Positions 49,775-59,742 of a DNA stretch of 64,000 nt are shown in pieces; position 1 is the stretch's first letter; each line of letters opens with the position of its first letter. Under the pieces are notes generated by a model. The model saw only the letters and a program-made list of their open reading frames with translations. It searched no databases and was not told the origin of the DNA. A program made the position numbers and the translations under genes. The DNA is from JAGXSE01 sp040757295 (GTDB lineage: Bacteria; Bacillota; PH28-bin88): NCBI GenBank assembly GCA_040757295.1, contig JBFLXH010000010.1, forward strand, positions 11,054-75,053, given 5' to 3'.

Positions 49775-51721
49775 ATGTCCGATATCAAGGTTGGCGTGTA
49801 TGTGTGTCATTGTGGAACAAATATTGCGGATAGGGTCTATGTCAGCGGAGTGGCGGAATTTGCCGGCAGTCTGCCCAACGTGGTTGTGGCCAGAGATAAC
49901 CAGTATATGTGCTCAGACCCTGGCCAGGAGATGATCAAAAAGGACATCAAGGAAATGAATTTAAACCGGATTGTGGTTGCTGCTTGCTCTCCACGGATGC
50001 ATGAGCCTACATTTCGAAAGTGCCTGGAGTCAGCCGGATTAAATGGTTATCAGTTTGAGATGGCTAACATCCGGGAGCATTGCTCCTGGGTGACAGAAGA
50101 TGCAGAGGAGGCAACGGAGAAGGCCAAAGCGCTGGTTGCCGCTGCAGTTGCCCGTGTACCCTACCATGAGGCCCTTTATGAGCGCTTTACTGATATGTGC
50201 AGCCGGACCCTGGTTGTGGGCGGCGGAATTGCTGGTATCGAAGCAGCCCTTAAAGTTGCGGCTTCCGGTAACCAGGTTGTTCTGGTTGAGAAAGAACCCT
50301 CCATTGGCGGCAATATGGCGCGCTGGGACAAGACTTTCCCTACGATGGACTGCGCGGCATGTATCCTTGCTCCTAAAATGGTCGCCGTTTCCCAGAACGA
50401 CAATATCACTTTGCACACCTACTCTGAAATAGAAAAAGTAGAAGGTTTCGTAGGAAATTTTAAGGTAACTATCCGGAAGAAAGCTCGGTCAGTGGAGATG
50501 GATAAATGTACGGGCTGCTGCCTGTGTTATGGCAAGTGCCCGGTAAAGGTACCTAGCGAGTTCGAAGCGGGGTTGGGTACCCGGAAAGCCATCTACATTC
50601 CTTTTCCACAAGCCGTACCCAATAAGCCAGTAATCGACAGGGCTACCTGTACTTACTTCAAAAACGGCAAGTGCGGTGTTTGCCGGAAAACATGTCCAAC
50701 TGGAGCTGTAAATTATGAGCAAGAGGATGAATTGCTAGTAGAAGAGTTCGGGGCCATTATTGTGGCGACGGGTTGGCAAACATTTGATCCCGCTTTGGGT
50801 TCCCAGTGGGGGTATGGTCGATACGATAATGTTTATTCCGCAATCCAGCTAGAGAGGCTGGTTAACGCTTCCGGACCTACCAAGGGCAAGGTGGTAATGA
50901 AAGACGGCAGGTCTCCCAAAAGCATTGCTGTACTCCACTGCATTGGCAGCCGGGATAAAAATTATCATGAATACTGCTCACGCCTTTGCTGTATGAGCAG
51001 CTTAAAACTTGCCCTCTTGCTCAAAGAAAAAACCAAGGGAGAGGTTTACAACTTTTACATTGATATCAGATCTGCCGGGAAGGGTTATGAGGAGTTTTAC
51101 AATCGGGTCATGGAGGAAGGGGTCCATTTTATCAAGGGTAAAGGCGCCGAGGTAATCGAGAAAAACGGGAAACTGGTTGTCAGGGCTGAAGACGTTTTTC
51201 TGGGCAAGTACAGGGAGGTTCCTGTGGACATGGTCATCCTGAGCACCGCCTGTGAGGCTAGGTCAGATGCGGCAAGAGTGGCACAAGTCTTCGGTATTCA
51301 GCGAAGCCGGGACGGCTTCTTCCTGGAGGCTCACCCGAAGCTGGAGCCTTTACGGACAGCGACGGAGGGAATTTATATTGCCGGGTGCTGCCAGGGGCCG
51401 AAGGATATTCCGGATTCCGTGGCCCAGGGTGCCGGCGCTGCGGCAGAGGCCCTTTCCTTAATTGCCGCCGGCAAGGTTAAGATATCCCCAGTTGTAGCAG
51501 TTGTTGATGCAAACAAATGTGCCGGCTGTAAAATATGCTTGCCGCTGTGCGCTTATAAGGCAATTAGCTTCGACAGCATATCTAAAGTTGCTGCTGTTAA
51601 TGAAGCTTTATGTAAAGGGTGCGGTACGTGTGCTGCCTCTTGTGCTTCCAAGGCCCTTAACATCAAGCACTTCACCGATGAGCAGATTCTGGCCCAGATT
51701 AAGGAGGTGTTGGCGGTATGA
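49775..51721 (+). CDS. hdrA: HdrA, flavin-based electron-bifurcating subunit
   Basis: A 648-residue FAD and iron-sulfur protein. The N-terminal domain has YVCHCGTNI and CSDPGQ; the FAD fold starts at about residue 147 (VVGGGIAGIEAALKVAASGN) with the HdrA cysteine block MDCAACILAPKM; one ferredoxin-like insert (CTGCCLCYGKCP, later CGVCRKTCP) sits at about 245-310; and two C-terminal [4Fe-4S] motifs appear (CAGCKICLPLCA and CKGCGTCAASCA). HdrA splits electron pairs from hydrogenase between HdrB and a low-potential acceptor, probably ferredoxin. It is followed directly by mvhD. Confidence 0.95.
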   Translation: MSDIKVGVYVCHCGTNIADRVYVSGVAEFAGSLPNVVVARDNQYMCSDPGQEMIKKDIKEMNLNRIVVAACSPRMHEPTFRKCLESAGLNGYQFEMANIREHCSWVTEDAEEATEKAKALVAAAVARVPYHEALYERFTDMCSRTLVVGGGIAGIEAALKVAASGNQVVLVEKEPSIGGNMARWDKTFPTMDCAACILAPKMVAVSQNDNITLHTYSEIEKVEGFVGNFKVTIRKKARSVEMDKCTGCCLCYGKCPVKVPSEFEAGLGTRKAIYIPFPQAVPNKPVIDRATCTYFKNGKCGVCRKTCPTGAVNYEQEDELLVEEFGAIIVATGWQTFDPALGSQWGYGRYDNVYSAIQLERLVNASGPTKGKVVMKDGRSPKSIAVLHCIGSRDKNYHEYCSRLCCMSSLKLALLLKEKTKGEVYNFYIDIRSAGKGYEEFYNRVMEEGVHFIKGKGAEVIEKNGKLVVRAEDVFLGKYREVPVDMVILSTACEARSDAARVAQVFGIQRSRDGFFLEAHPKLEPLRTATEGIYIAGCCQGPKDIPDSVAQGAGAAAEALSLIAAGKVKISPVVAVVDANKCAGCKICLPLCAYKAISFDSISKVAAVNEALCKGCGTCAASCASKALNIKHFTDEQILAQIKEVLAV

Positions 51722-52221
51722 AAACTGTTGGATTTGAACCCAGAATTGTCGGAATTCTCTGCAACTGGTGCTCCTATGCCGGCGCAGATTTGGCAGGGAT
51801 CTCAAGAATAAAATACCCGGCCAACATCCGGATCCTTCGGGTCATGTGTTCGGGACGGGTTGAGCCTACTTTTGTGCTGCAAGCCTTTGCTTCTGGCGCT
51901 GACGGTGTGCTGGTAAGCGGCTGCCACCCCGGAGATTGCCATTACCTTGAAGGAAATTACAAGGCCTTTGCCCGAAAAGAGCTGTTGGAAACACTCCTGG
52001 AGCAGATGGGCATTGAGAAGGAACGTTTTCGCCTGACATGGGTTTCCGCCAATGAAGGGGAGCTTTTTGCGCGCATCGTTGGCGAGATGGTTAGGGAAAT
52101 AAAAAAGATTGGGCCTTTTTATCTACCAAAATCATGGATGCATGAATTACAGGAAAATAAGCATGGGTTTCATGCTGAAGAAAAAGAAGCTGCGGTGGGA
52201 GGTGGAGTAGTTGAGCGGTAA
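51718..52221 (+). CDS. mvhD: MvhD, [2Fe-2S] linker between hydrogenase and HdrA
   Basis: A 167-residue protein with the delta-subunit pattern: ILCNWCSYAGADLAGISRIK at about residues 14-33, MCSGRVEP, and LVSGCHPGDCHYLEGNYKA. It binds a [2Fe-2S] cluster and conducts electrons from MvhG to HdrA. ATG 51718 overlaps the hdrA stop, and the mvhG start overlaps its own end. The C-terminal tail (HGFHAEEKEAAVGGGVVER) is extra. Confidence 0.94.
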   Translation: MKTVGFEPRIVGILCNWCSYAGADLAGISRIKYPANIRILRVMCSGRVEPTFVLQAFASGADGVLVSGCHPGDCHYLEGNYKAFARKELLETLLEQMGIEKERFRLTWVSANEGELFARIVGEMVREIKKIGPFYLPKSWMHELQENKHGFHAEEKEAAVGGGVVER

Positions 52222-53179
52222 ATTAAAATTTGCCTTTTACTGGGCCGCGTCCTGCGGTGGTTGTGATGTGGCAGTTCTGGATATTAATGAAAAAATCCTG
52301 GATGTGGCCGAGCTGGCTGACATCTACCTGTGGCCTGTAGCTTTGGACTTTAAGTATAAGGACATAGAAGCCCTGGAAGATGGTTTCCTTGATGTCTCTT
52401 TCTTTAATGGAGCAGTAAGAAATTCAGAACAAAAAGAGATTGCCCATCTCCTGCGGAAAAAGAGCAAGGTAATGGTGGCTTTTGGCTCCTGCGCCTGCTT
52501 TGGCGGTATTCCCGGTCTCGCTAATCTTTACAGCAAAGAAGAAATACTATCCACTGTCTATGCTGAAACTCCTTCAACGGTGAATCCGGAGAAGGTCATT
52601 CCCCGGCCCAGGTTTAGTGTACAAGAAGGGGAATTAACCATTCCCGAGTTTTTTACTGCTGTATATAAACTTGCTGACTTTGTAAATGTAGATTATTCCT
52701 TACCTGGGTGCCCGCCGCCTGTTTCTTTAATAATAAAGGCGGTGGAAGCAATCGCTGGCGGTAATTTACCTCCGGTTGGCACAGTTATCGCCGGGGAAAA
52801 AACTGTCTGCGACACATGTAAAAAGAAAAAGGATGAAAAGAGAGTAGTTGAGTTTAAGCGCCCCCATGAGATAATTCCTGATCCGGAAAAATGCCTCTTG
52901 GAGCAAGGGATTGTCTGCTGCGGGCCTGGTACCCGGGGAGGCTGCGGCGGACGTTGTATGGAGGCTAATATGCCTTGCCGCGGCTGTTTCGGGCCAAATG
53001 CCGGGGTGCCGGACCAGGGAGCAAAAATCGCCTCAGCCATTGCCTCAACAGTTGTATCAAAGAGTGAAGAAGAGATGAAAAGGCTTGCGGCCCAGGTGGC
53101 TGACCCCGCCGGGACTTTTTACCGTTTTAGTTTACCTGATTCTCTCCTGAGAGGAAAGGCGTTAAGGAGGGTAGAGTGA
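52211..53179 (+). CDS. mvhG: MvhG, [NiFe]-hydrogenase small subunit
   Basis: A 322-residue electron-transfer subunit, TTG 52211. The proximal cluster ligands are in FYWAASCGGCDVAV (about residues 8-21), GSCACFGGIP (about 96) and LPGCPPPVSL; the C-terminal half has further clusters (CDTCKKKK, CLLEQGIVCCGP, CGGRCMEANMPCRGCFG). No twin-arginine signal is present, so the enzyme is cytoplasmic. Group 3c (methyl viologen-reducing/Hdr-linked) is inferred from context with mvhD and hdrA. Confidence 0.95.
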   Translation: MSGKLKFAFYWAASCGGCDVAVLDINEKILDVAELADIYLWPVALDFKYKDIEALEDGFLDVSFFNGAVRNSEQKEIAHLLRKKSKVMVAFGSCACFGGIPGLANLYSKEEILSTVYAETPSTVNPEKVIPRPRFSVQEGELTIPEFFTAVYKLADFVNVDYSLPGCPPPVSLIIKAVEAIAGGNLPPVGTVIAGEKTVCDTCKKKKDEKRVVEFKRPHEIIPDPEKCLLEQGIVCCGPGTRGGCGGRCMEANMPCRGCFGPNAGVPDQGAKIASAIASTVVSKSEEEMKRLAAQVADPAGTFYRFSLPDSLLRGKALRRVE

Positions 53180-53183
53180 AACC

Positions 53184-54641
53184 ATGAAGAGAATTGCAAT
53201 TGATCCGATTACCAGGTTGGAAGGACATGGGAAGATAGAAATATTTCTCAACGATGAAGGAAATGTTGAGAATGCTTATTTCCAAATTCCAGAACTGCGC
53301 GGCTTTGAAAAGTTCTGTGAGGGCAGACCGGCGGAGGAACTTCCACGGATTACCCCTCGGATCTGCGGGGTATGTCCTGAGGCTCATCACATAGCTTCTA
53401 CCAAGGCTCTGGATGCTGTTTTTCACGTGGACCCGCCCAGTGCGGCTAAAAAGCTGCGGGAGTTGTTCTACTGTGCCCATTTTGTTCACTCCCACATCGC
53501 CCATTTTTACGCCTTGGCAGCACCGGACTTTGTCATGGGGCCTGGGGCTAACCCGGCGGAAAGAAATATTCTGGGAGTCGTAAAAAAGGTTGGTGTTGAA
53601 ATAGGCGGAGAAGTAATCAAACACCGCGCATTTGCGCAGGAAATCCAGGCGGTAATTGGCGGGAAGGCCACCCATCCGGTTTGCGGCCTGCCGGGTGGTT
53701 TAAGTAAGGCCATCAATGAAGAAGAGCGGAAAGAAATTGAAGCCAAGGCTCAATCCTGCGTGGAGTTCGCCCGGTTTTCCCTCAAGCTGTTTGAAGATAT
53801 TGTATTAAAAAGCAAGGAATATGTTGACCTGATTTTGAGCGATATGTATACCATCAAGACTTACTACATGGGATTGGTAGACAGTAATGACAAGGTTAAT
53901 TTTTATGACGGAAAGATAAAGATCGTGGATCCTGAAGGAGCTGAAACAGCAAAGTTTACACCTTCTGAATACCTGGAATATATGGGAGAAAGGGTCGAGC
54001 CGTGGACCTATTTGAAGTTTCCCTTTTTGAAGAAAGTGGGCTGGCATGGTTTTGTGGACGGGAAAGAAAGCGGAGTTTACCGGGTTGCTCCTTTAGCCCG
54101 GTTAAATGTTGCTGCGGGAATGGCTACCCCGCTGGCCCAGGAGGCCTATGAGCAAATGTATAAAACCCTGGGCGGAAAACCGGTCCATGCAACGCTGGCA
54201 AACCATTGGGCGAGATTGGTTGAGCTGCTTTATGCCGCCGAAAGAGTGCTGGAACTGAGCCAAGACCCTGAAATCACCAGCCCTGAAGTAAGGACATTGC
54301 CCAGTCAGGTTCCCACAGAAGGAGTTGGGGTGGTTGAAGCTCCCCGGGGCACCCTGTTTCACCATTATAAAACAGATGAAAAAGGGTTTATCACAAAAGC
54401 TAACTTAATAGTCGCAACCGGAAATAACCATGCTGCTATCTGCATGTCGGTAAAAAAGGCTGCCCAAGGGCTGATTAAAAACGGTCAAGTAGACCAGGGC
54501 CTGTTAAATATGATAGAAATGGCCTTCCGGGCATATGATCCGTGTTTCGGCTGTGCAACCCATTCTCTCCCCGGTAAAATGCCCCTGGAAGTAAATATCT
54601 TCTCCAGCAGCGGAGAGCTCTTGGCAACTTTAAAACGATGA
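53184..54641 (+). CDS. mvhA: MvhA, [NiFe]-hydrogenase large subunit
   Basis: The catalytic subunit, 485 residues. The L1 motif RICGVCPEAHHIAS (about residues 59-72) and the L2 motif DPCFGCATH (about 452-460) supply the four cysteines that hold Ni and Fe. About 25 residues after the final His of L2 form the peptide that the maturation protease removes. A conserved start (IDPITRLEGHGKIEIFLND) is seen. Its stop overlaps the protease gene start. Confidence 0.96.
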   Translation: MKRIAIDPITRLEGHGKIEIFLNDEGNVENAYFQIPELRGFEKFCEGRPAEELPRITPRICGVCPEAHHIASTKALDAVFHVDPPSAAKKLRELFYCAHFVHSHIAHFYALAAPDFVMGPGANPAERNILGVVKKVGVEIGGEVIKHRAFAQEIQAVIGGKATHPVCGLPGGLSKAINEEERKEIEAKAQSCVEFARFSLKLFEDIVLKSKEYVDLILSDMYTIKTYYMGLVDSNDKVNFYDGKIKIVDPEGAETAKFTPSEYLEYMGERVEPWTYLKFPFLKKVGWHGFVDGKESGVYRVAPLARLNVAAGMATPLAQEAYEQMYKTLGGKPVHATLANHWARLVELLYAAERVLELSQDPEITSPEVRTLPSQVPTEGVGVVEAPRGTLFHHYKTDEKGFITKANLIVATGNNHAAICMSVKKAAQGLIKNGQVDQGLLNMIEMAFRAYDPCFGCATHSLPGKMPLEVNIFSSSGELLATLKR

Positions 54642-55165
54642 TGGCCAAGAAAATTTTGGTGCTGGGGCTCGGCAATACAATCCTGACGGATGACGGGGTA
54701 GGAATTTATGCAGCCCGGGAACTAAGAAAAATGATTGACTACCCTAATGTGTCAATCATGGAGGCATCCTTGGCAGGGTTGCAATTGCTGGATCTGGTGG
54801 CCGGGTACGATACCATGATCTTGATCGATTCCATCAAATTACCCGGGGGAAAAATTGGAGAAATATACCGGATCGAGGCGGAAGCCCTAAGATCAACCGT
54901 CAGGCTGGCTTCTATTCATGACATTAATTTCGCTACCGCCATGGAATTTGGCAGGTTAATGGGCTTGCAAATACCGTCAGAGATTGAGATTTTTGCGGTT
55001 TGCGTTGCCGATACGGAAACCTTTGGCGAAAAATGTACACCTGCAGTGGAAATGGCTGTGCCTAAAGCTGCCAGGATCCTATTGGAAAGGCTTAGAGAAC
55101 ATTTGGAGGGCAAAAAAACTGCAAAGCTTGGCAAAAGCCAAGGCGGGAAATGGAGAAGAAGTTGA
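54638..55165 (+). CDS. Hydrogenase maturation protease (HycI/HyaD/FrcD type)
   Basis: A 175-residue M52-type protease that cuts the C-terminal peptide of the large subunit after nickel insertion. It has the start LVLGLGNTILTDDGVGIYAA with an acidic metal ligand, the second region MILIDSIKLPGG and the histidine in SIHDINFATA. Start at ATG 54638 or 54641, overlapping mvhA. Placed directly after its substrate, as usual. The C terminus is basic (KKTAKLGKSQGGKWRRS). Confidence 0.93.
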   Translation: MMAKKILVLGLGNTILTDDGVGIYAARELRKMIDYPNVSIMEASLAGLQLLDLVAGYDTMILIDSIKLPGGKIGEIYRIEAEALRSTVRLASIHDINFATAMEFGRLMGLQIPSEIEIFAVCVADTETFGEKCTPAVEMAVPKAARILLERLREHLEGKKTAKLGKSQGGKWRRS

Positions 55166-55506
55166 TGCATGAACTGGCATTAATCCAGGGAGTTCTTGAA
55201 TCCGTGGCCAAAACTGCACAGGAAAACTCCATGACAAAAATTTCCCGCATTAGACTGGTAGTGGGTAAAATGACAGCGGCTTTACCTGCTTCTCTGGAAT
55301 TTTGTTTCAATGCCTTGGATAAAAGCTCCTTATTTGCAGAGGCCTGTTTGGAGATTGAAGAAGTAGATATTAAAGGCGAGTGCGCAAAATGCGGGAATCG
55401 ATTTATCATTTCTGAGTTCCAATTTTTTTGCCCGGCATGTAAGCACAAAAACATTTCCATTATTGCCGGCCGAGAACTCTTCATCGATTTTTTTGAAGGG
55501 GAGTAG
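55165..55506 (+). CDS. hypA: HypA, nickel-insertion metallochaperone
   Basis: A 113-residue protein. The ATG at 55165 is chosen because it gives the obligatory MHE start, whose His binds nickel; it overlaps the protease stop (TGATG). The zinc site is CAKCGNRF ... CPACKHK at about residues 73-97. It works with HypB to load nickel into the large subunit. Confidence 0.96.
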   Translation: MHELALIQGVLESVAKTAQENSMTKISRIRLVVGKMTAALPASLEFCFNALDKSSLFAEACLEIEEVDIKGECAKCGNRFIISEFQFFCPACKHKNISIIAGRELFIDFFEGE

Positions 55507-55517
55507 GAAGAGGGAGG

Positions 55518-56207
55518 ATGGTTTTGTTGCAAGTAAAAGTTGTATCAAATATCCTGGAGGCTAACGAAGCGCATGCCGGGGTTAACCGGCAGCGGTTTAA
55601 AAACAACAGAGTTTTTGTCTTGAACTTGATGAGCTCGCCTGGTTCGGGGAAAACCAGCATATTGGAGAGGACTATTGACCATATAAAGGGCCTCTTACGG
55701 ATTGGGGTAATTGAGGGAGATATCTATACGGCTAAAGACGCTGAAAGGATTGGAGAAAAGGGCGTCCCTGTGGTCCAGATTAACACAAAAGGGGCCTGCC
55801 ATTTGGATGCCAACATGATTGCCTGCGCCCTTGCCGAATTGCCCCTGGATCAATTGGACTTGCTGGTGATTGAAAACATCGGCAACCTGGTCTGTCCGGC
55901 AGAATTTGACCTGGGAGAAGACATCAAGGCAATGGTTCTAAGCGTGACCGAGGGGAATGACAAACCTTTAAAATATCCGTTGATGTTCAGGGAAGCCAAG
56001 GCCTTACTGGTTAACAAGATGGACCTGATTTCTTTTACTGATTTTGATCTGGACTTGATGGAAAAGGATATCCGAGGGATCAACCCTGATGGAAAAATCT
56101 TTCTCATGTCGGCAAAAACGGGAGAGGGGTTCGAAGCATGGTGCAGGTGGCTTTATCACCAAGTCCAGGCGAAAAAAGAGAAATCGTCAGTTACTGCATC
56201 AGGGTGA
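55518..56207 (+). CDS. hypB: HypB, nickel-insertion GTPase
   Basis: A 229-residue GTPase: P-loop MSSPGSGKTSILERT (about residues 38-52), the metal-site block GACHLDANM, ENIGNLVCPAEFDLGED and NKMDLISFTDF. It lacks the histidine-rich N terminus of some HypB proteins, so nickel storage is not expected. hypF overlaps its end by 70 bases if the upstream start is used. Confidence 0.95.
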   Translation: MVLLQVKVVSNILEANEAHAGVNRQRFKNNRVFVLNLMSSPGSGKTSILERTIDHIKGLLRIGVIEGDIYTAKDAERIGEKGVPVVQINTKGACHLDANMIACALAELPLDQLDLLVIENIGNLVCPAEFDLGEDIKAMVLSVTEGNDKPLKYPLMFREAKALLVNKMDLISFTDFDLDLMEKDIRGINPDGKIFLMSAKTGEGFEAWCRWLYHQVQAKKEKSSVTASG

Positions 56208-58477
56208 GGGGCATTGTTCAGGGCGTAGGTTTTCGTCCTTATGTCTTTCAATTGGCCAACAGAAATAATTTAAAGGGCTGGGTACATAATTCAGCTCAAG
56301 GAGTTTCTATTGAGGTTGAAGGAGAAGCAGTGCAAGTGGAAAACTTCCTGAAAGAGCTTCAGGAAAAACCGCCACGCCTGGCCAGGATTGTTTCCATTTC
56401 TTCAATGCCCCAGGAGTTGAAAGGCTATCATGTTTTTGAGATCAAAAAAAGCAGTTTCGGTGAAGAACGGAATGTATTAATTTCTCCTGATATTGCCATC
56501 TGCGACGATTGCCGGAGGGAAATCGCCACACCGGAGGATCGGCGTTACCGGTACCCATTTACTAATTGCACCAATTGCGGACCCAGATTTAGCATTATAA
56601 AAGATGTCCCCTATGACCGGGAAAGAACGTCTATGGCCTCTTTTCCCATGTGCCTGTCGTGTGGGCAGGAATACCATGACCCTGCAGACCGCCGCTTTCA
56701 CGCCCAGCCTACTGCTTGCTATTCCTGTGGGCCCCAGGTATTCCTGCTTGACGGGAATGGGAAGACGATACCGGGGGACTGGGCGCTGGAATTTAAACGA
56801 CTGATCCTGGCGGGCAAGATTGTGGCGGTAAAGGGGATCGGCGGAGTACACCTGGCCTGTGATGCAAGAAACCAAGAGGTGATCACTCAATTAAGAAGGA
56901 GGAAAAACAGGCCAGCTAAGCCTTTTGCCGTAATGTGCCACGACATGAGGGTAGTTAGAAGGTTTTGCCTGGTCAGCCAGGAGGAAGCCAGGGCTTTGCA
57001 GGGCCCAGAAGCTCCCATCGTGGTTCTTAAACGAAAGCCAGAAAATCTCTTGCCCCAAGCCCTGGCTCCAAACCTAGATACCTTAGGGGTAATGCTGCCT
57101 TATTCACCCCTGCATCTAATGCTGTTTGGCAGAGAATTAGATATCCTGGTTATGACCAGCGGCAATATCGCTGACTTGCCGTTGATCAAGGATAATGATG
57201 CAGCAATTAAAGAGCTGCAGGGAATAGCAGACTACTTTTTGCTGCATGACCGGGAAATTGAGCACAGGTGCGATGATTCCCTGGTTAGGGTAATTGAGGG
57301 AGAAATCCATTTCTACCGTCGTTCCCGCGGTTTTACGCCAAAACCAATCCAAATCCCCGACTTTGGGAAGGAATTAAGGCTGTTGGGAGCAGGAGGAGAA
57401 ATGAAAAACGCCTTTTGCCTGGTGTCCGGCAACCAGGCTTTTTTCAGCCAGCACCTGGGAGAGATCAATTCCCTGGAGAGCATGGAAAATTACATGCTCA
57501 CCCTGAAAAACCTACAAAAATTAGTTAACATTGAGCCTCAAATAATTGCCCATGATCTACACCCCAACTATCAGGTATCCGAGTTGGTTAAGCAATTACC
57601 AGTCCAAAGGCTAATTGGCGTGCAGCACCACCACGCCCATATGGCTGCTTGCATGGCAGATAATGAGTTATCGGAGGAGGTTATTGGAGTAATTTGTGAC
57701 GGTACGGGTTATGGGGCTGACGGCAGACTTTGGGGCTTTGAGGTTTTAACCGGAGATTACCTCAGTTTTCAACGCAACATCCACCTTGGCTATATACCAG
57801 TCCCTGGGGGGGAGGCGGCAGTAAAAAATCCTGTCCGAATGGCAATAACATATCTGCTCTGGTATTTAGGCCAAGACGGCAAAGAACTGGCCCATTTCCT
57901 TTTTCCTGGAAGAAAGGGGGAGGTGATTTTGACTGAGAAACTTTTAACCAGCAGAATTAATACTCCCGTTTCCTCAAGTTGTGGGCGGCTATTTGATGCT
58001 GTTTCCGCCTTGCTGAATGTCTGCCTGGAAAACACTTATGAAGGTCAGGCCGCTATTGAACTGGGAGAATTGATTCGGCCAAGGATTTTGGCCTGCTATC
58101 CTTTTGCTATAAAGGACGGAATTATCCACCCCGCTAATACAATCAAAGGGTTAGTTGAAGACCTCCTTGCCGGAGAGGATAAAAGGACTATTGCCACAAA
58201 ATTTCAAAATACCGTTAGCGAAATGATCGTTCAGGCTGTTGCCAGGATAAGCGAGACCAGTTCCTTAAAAAAGGTTGTGTTAAGCGGAGGGGTCTTTCAG
58301 AATCCATACCTGCTCCAAAAAACCCGGGAGGGTTTGTGTAAAAAGGGGTTTATGGTTTATGGGCATCGCCAGGTTCCGGCTAACGACGGGGGCTTGGCTT
58401 TAGGGCAGGCAATGGTTGCTTATAGGAGGTGCGTGTTTGATGTGTTTGGCGGTGCCGGCGCGAGTAACAATGATTGA
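56138..58477 (+). CDS. hypF: HypF, carbamoyltransferase for cyanide ligand synthesis
   Basis: HypF makes a thiocarbamate on HypE that becomes the CN ligands of the Fe site. The 779-residue protein has an acylphosphatase domain (IRVRGIVQGVGFRPYVFQLA), two zinc fingers (CDDCRREI ... CTNCGPRF; CLSCGQEY ... CYSCGPQV, about residues 120-200), a YrdC-like domain (about 205-390) and a Kae1-like domain (VQHHHAHMAACMADNEL, CDGTGYG, VLSGGVFQNPYLL). ATG 56138 is in hypB; GTG 56186 would remove most of the overlap. Confidence 0.95.
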   Translation: MVQVALSPSPGEKREIVSYCIRVRGIVQGVGFRPYVFQLANRNNLKGWVHNSAQGVSIEVEGEAVQVENFLKELQEKPPRLARIVSISSMPQELKGYHVFEIKKSSFGEERNVLISPDIAICDDCRREIATPEDRRYRYPFTNCTNCGPRFSIIKDVPYDRERTSMASFPMCLSCGQEYHDPADRRFHAQPTACYSCGPQVFLLDGNGKTIPGDWALEFKRLILAGKIVAVKGIGGVHLACDARNQEVITQLRRRKNRPAKPFAVMCHDMRVVRRFCLVSQEEARALQGPEAPIVVLKRKPENLLPQALAPNLDTLGVMLPYSPLHLMLFGRELDILVMTSGNIADLPLIKDNDAAIKELQGIADYFLLHDREIEHRCDDSLVRVIEGEIHFYRRSRGFTPKPIQIPDFGKELRLLGAGGEMKNAFCLVSGNQAFFSQHLGEINSLESMENYMLTLKNLQKLVNIEPQIIAHDLHPNYQVSELVKQLPVQRLIGVQHHHAHMAACMADNELSEEVIGVICDGTGYGADGRLWGFEVLTGDYLSFQRNIHLGYIPVPGGEAAVKNPVRMAITYLLWYLGQDGKELAHFLFPGRKGEVILTEKLLTSRINTPVSSSCGRLFDAVSALLNVCLENTYEGQAAIELGELIRPRILACYPFAIKDGIIHPANTIKGLVEDLLAGEDKRTIATKFQNTVSEMIVQAVARISETSSLKKVVLSGGVFQNPYLLQKTREGLCKKGFMVYGHRQVPANDGGLALGQAMVAYRRCVFDVFGGAGASNND

Positions 58478-58667
58478 GGGCATATACGCGGAAATTGAAC
58501 TTTTTGGCAACACCCGCCGTATTGGCATCAGCCTGGTTCCTATGGTGCAAGTTGGGGACTATGTCCTGGTCCATGCCGGTTATGCCCTGCATACTATCGA
58601 TGAAAAAGAGGCCTTAGAAACTTTAAGGTTATTGGAGGAGGTTTATGGAACTCTTGCAGAAATATAG
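58440..58667 (+). CDS. hypC: HypC, Fe-site assembly chaperone
   Basis: A 75-residue protein. ATG 58440 is chosen because the family needs Cys at position 2 (MCLAVPARV); GGAGG lies 13 bases upstream. It binds HypD and the immature large subunit and carries the Fe(CN)2CO group. The block GDYVLVHAGYALHTIDEKEA is canonical. It overlaps hypF and hypD. Confidence 0.96.
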   Translation: MCLAVPARVTMIEGIYAEIELFGNTRRIGISLVPMVQVGDYVLVHAGYALHTIDEKEALETLRLLEEVYGTLAEI

Positions 58668-59742
58668 GGACCCGGAACTGGGAAAACAGATTTTACTCCG
58701 CATAAAACACCAGGTCGGGCGTCCCCTGAGAATAATGGAGGTTTGTGGGACTCATACAGTGGCTATTTCCCGTTTTGGCATCAGGGAACTCCTGCATGGA
58801 ATATTAGATTTTAGGAGCGGTCCCGGATGCCCGGTTTGTGTAACGGACAGCGGGGAAATTGATCAAATGGTAGAATTGGCCAAATTGCCAAATGTAATTG
58901 TTGTTACCTTTGGAGATTTGATGAAGGTGCCCGGGAGCTACTCCAGTTTGAGCCAGGAAAAGACTAAAGGGTGTGATGTCCGCATCGTATATTCCCCCCT
59001 TGACGGACTGAAAATTGCTCGGGATAACCCGCAGAAACAGGTGGTCTTTCTAGGTATCGGGTTTGAAACGACTATTCCGGTGTTCAGCTTGTGCCTTGAA
59101 GAGGCGATGGAAAAAGGAATAGGCAATTTTTCCGTCTTATCAGCTCAAAAAACAGTCCCTCCTGCCCTGGAAGCTCTTTTAAATGATGCTGCCATTAATA
59201 TTGATGGTTTTATTTTGCCCGGCCATGTCAGCGCCATTTTGGGCCGCCAGTGTTTTGAATTTTTAGCTTCAAAATATAATATGCCTGCGGTAATTACCGG
59301 CTTTGAGCCTGTTGATATACTGGCAGCTGTTGCTCTGTTATGTGAAATGATTTGCCAGGGGCAGGCCAAGGTCTTAAACGCTTATACGCGGGTGGTTCGT
59401 GAAGAGGGAAATCCTGCTGCCAAAAGTGCAATAGATAAATTTTTTATTCCGGTTCCAGCTGTTTGGCGAGGATTGGGACTTATTCCCGCAAGCGGGATGC
59501 GGCTGCGGGAAGAATACGCCATGTTTGATGCTGGTCGAATTTTCGAAATCAATTTATCGCCGGCGCAGCTTTTGCCAGGGTGTGTTTGTGGTGAGGTATT
59601 AAAAGGAAAAATCACTCCCAGGGAATGCCAGCTCTTTGGGAACGCTTGCTCACCTGTCCATCCGGTAGGGCCCTGTATGGTTTCCAGCGAGGGGGCATGC
59701 ATGGCCTACTTTCAATACGAAGGAGGAATGGGGAGAGTATGA
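58645..59742 (+). CDS. hypD: HypD, Fe(CN)2CO scaffold protein
   Basis: A 365-residue iron-sulfur protein that, with HypC, assembles the iron ligands. Conserved cysteine blocks: MEVCGTHTVAISRFGIRELL near residue 34, GPGCPVCVTDSGEI near 60, and the C-terminal cluster region with CVCGEVLKGKITPREC and CSPVHPVGPCMVSSEGAC. LPGHVSAILG is also typical. ATG 58645 overlaps hypC; its stop overlaps the hypE start. Confidence 0.96.
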   Translation: MELLQKYRDPELGKQILLRIKHQVGRPLRIMEVCGTHTVAISRFGIRELLHGILDFRSGPGCPVCVTDSGEIDQMVELAKLPNVIVVTFGDLMKVPGSYSSLSQEKTKGCDVRIVYSPLDGLKIARDNPQKQVVFLGIGFETTIPVFSLCLEEAMEKGIGNFSVLSAQKTVPPALEALLNDAAINIDGFILPGHVSAILGRQCFEFLASKYNMPAVITGFEPVDILAAVALLCEMICQGQAKVLNAYTRVVREEGNPAAKSAIDKFFIPVPAVWRGLGLIPASGMRLREEYAMFDAGRIFEINLSPAQLLPGCVCGEVLKGKITPRECQLFGNACSPVHPVGPCMVSSEGACMAYFQYEGGMGRV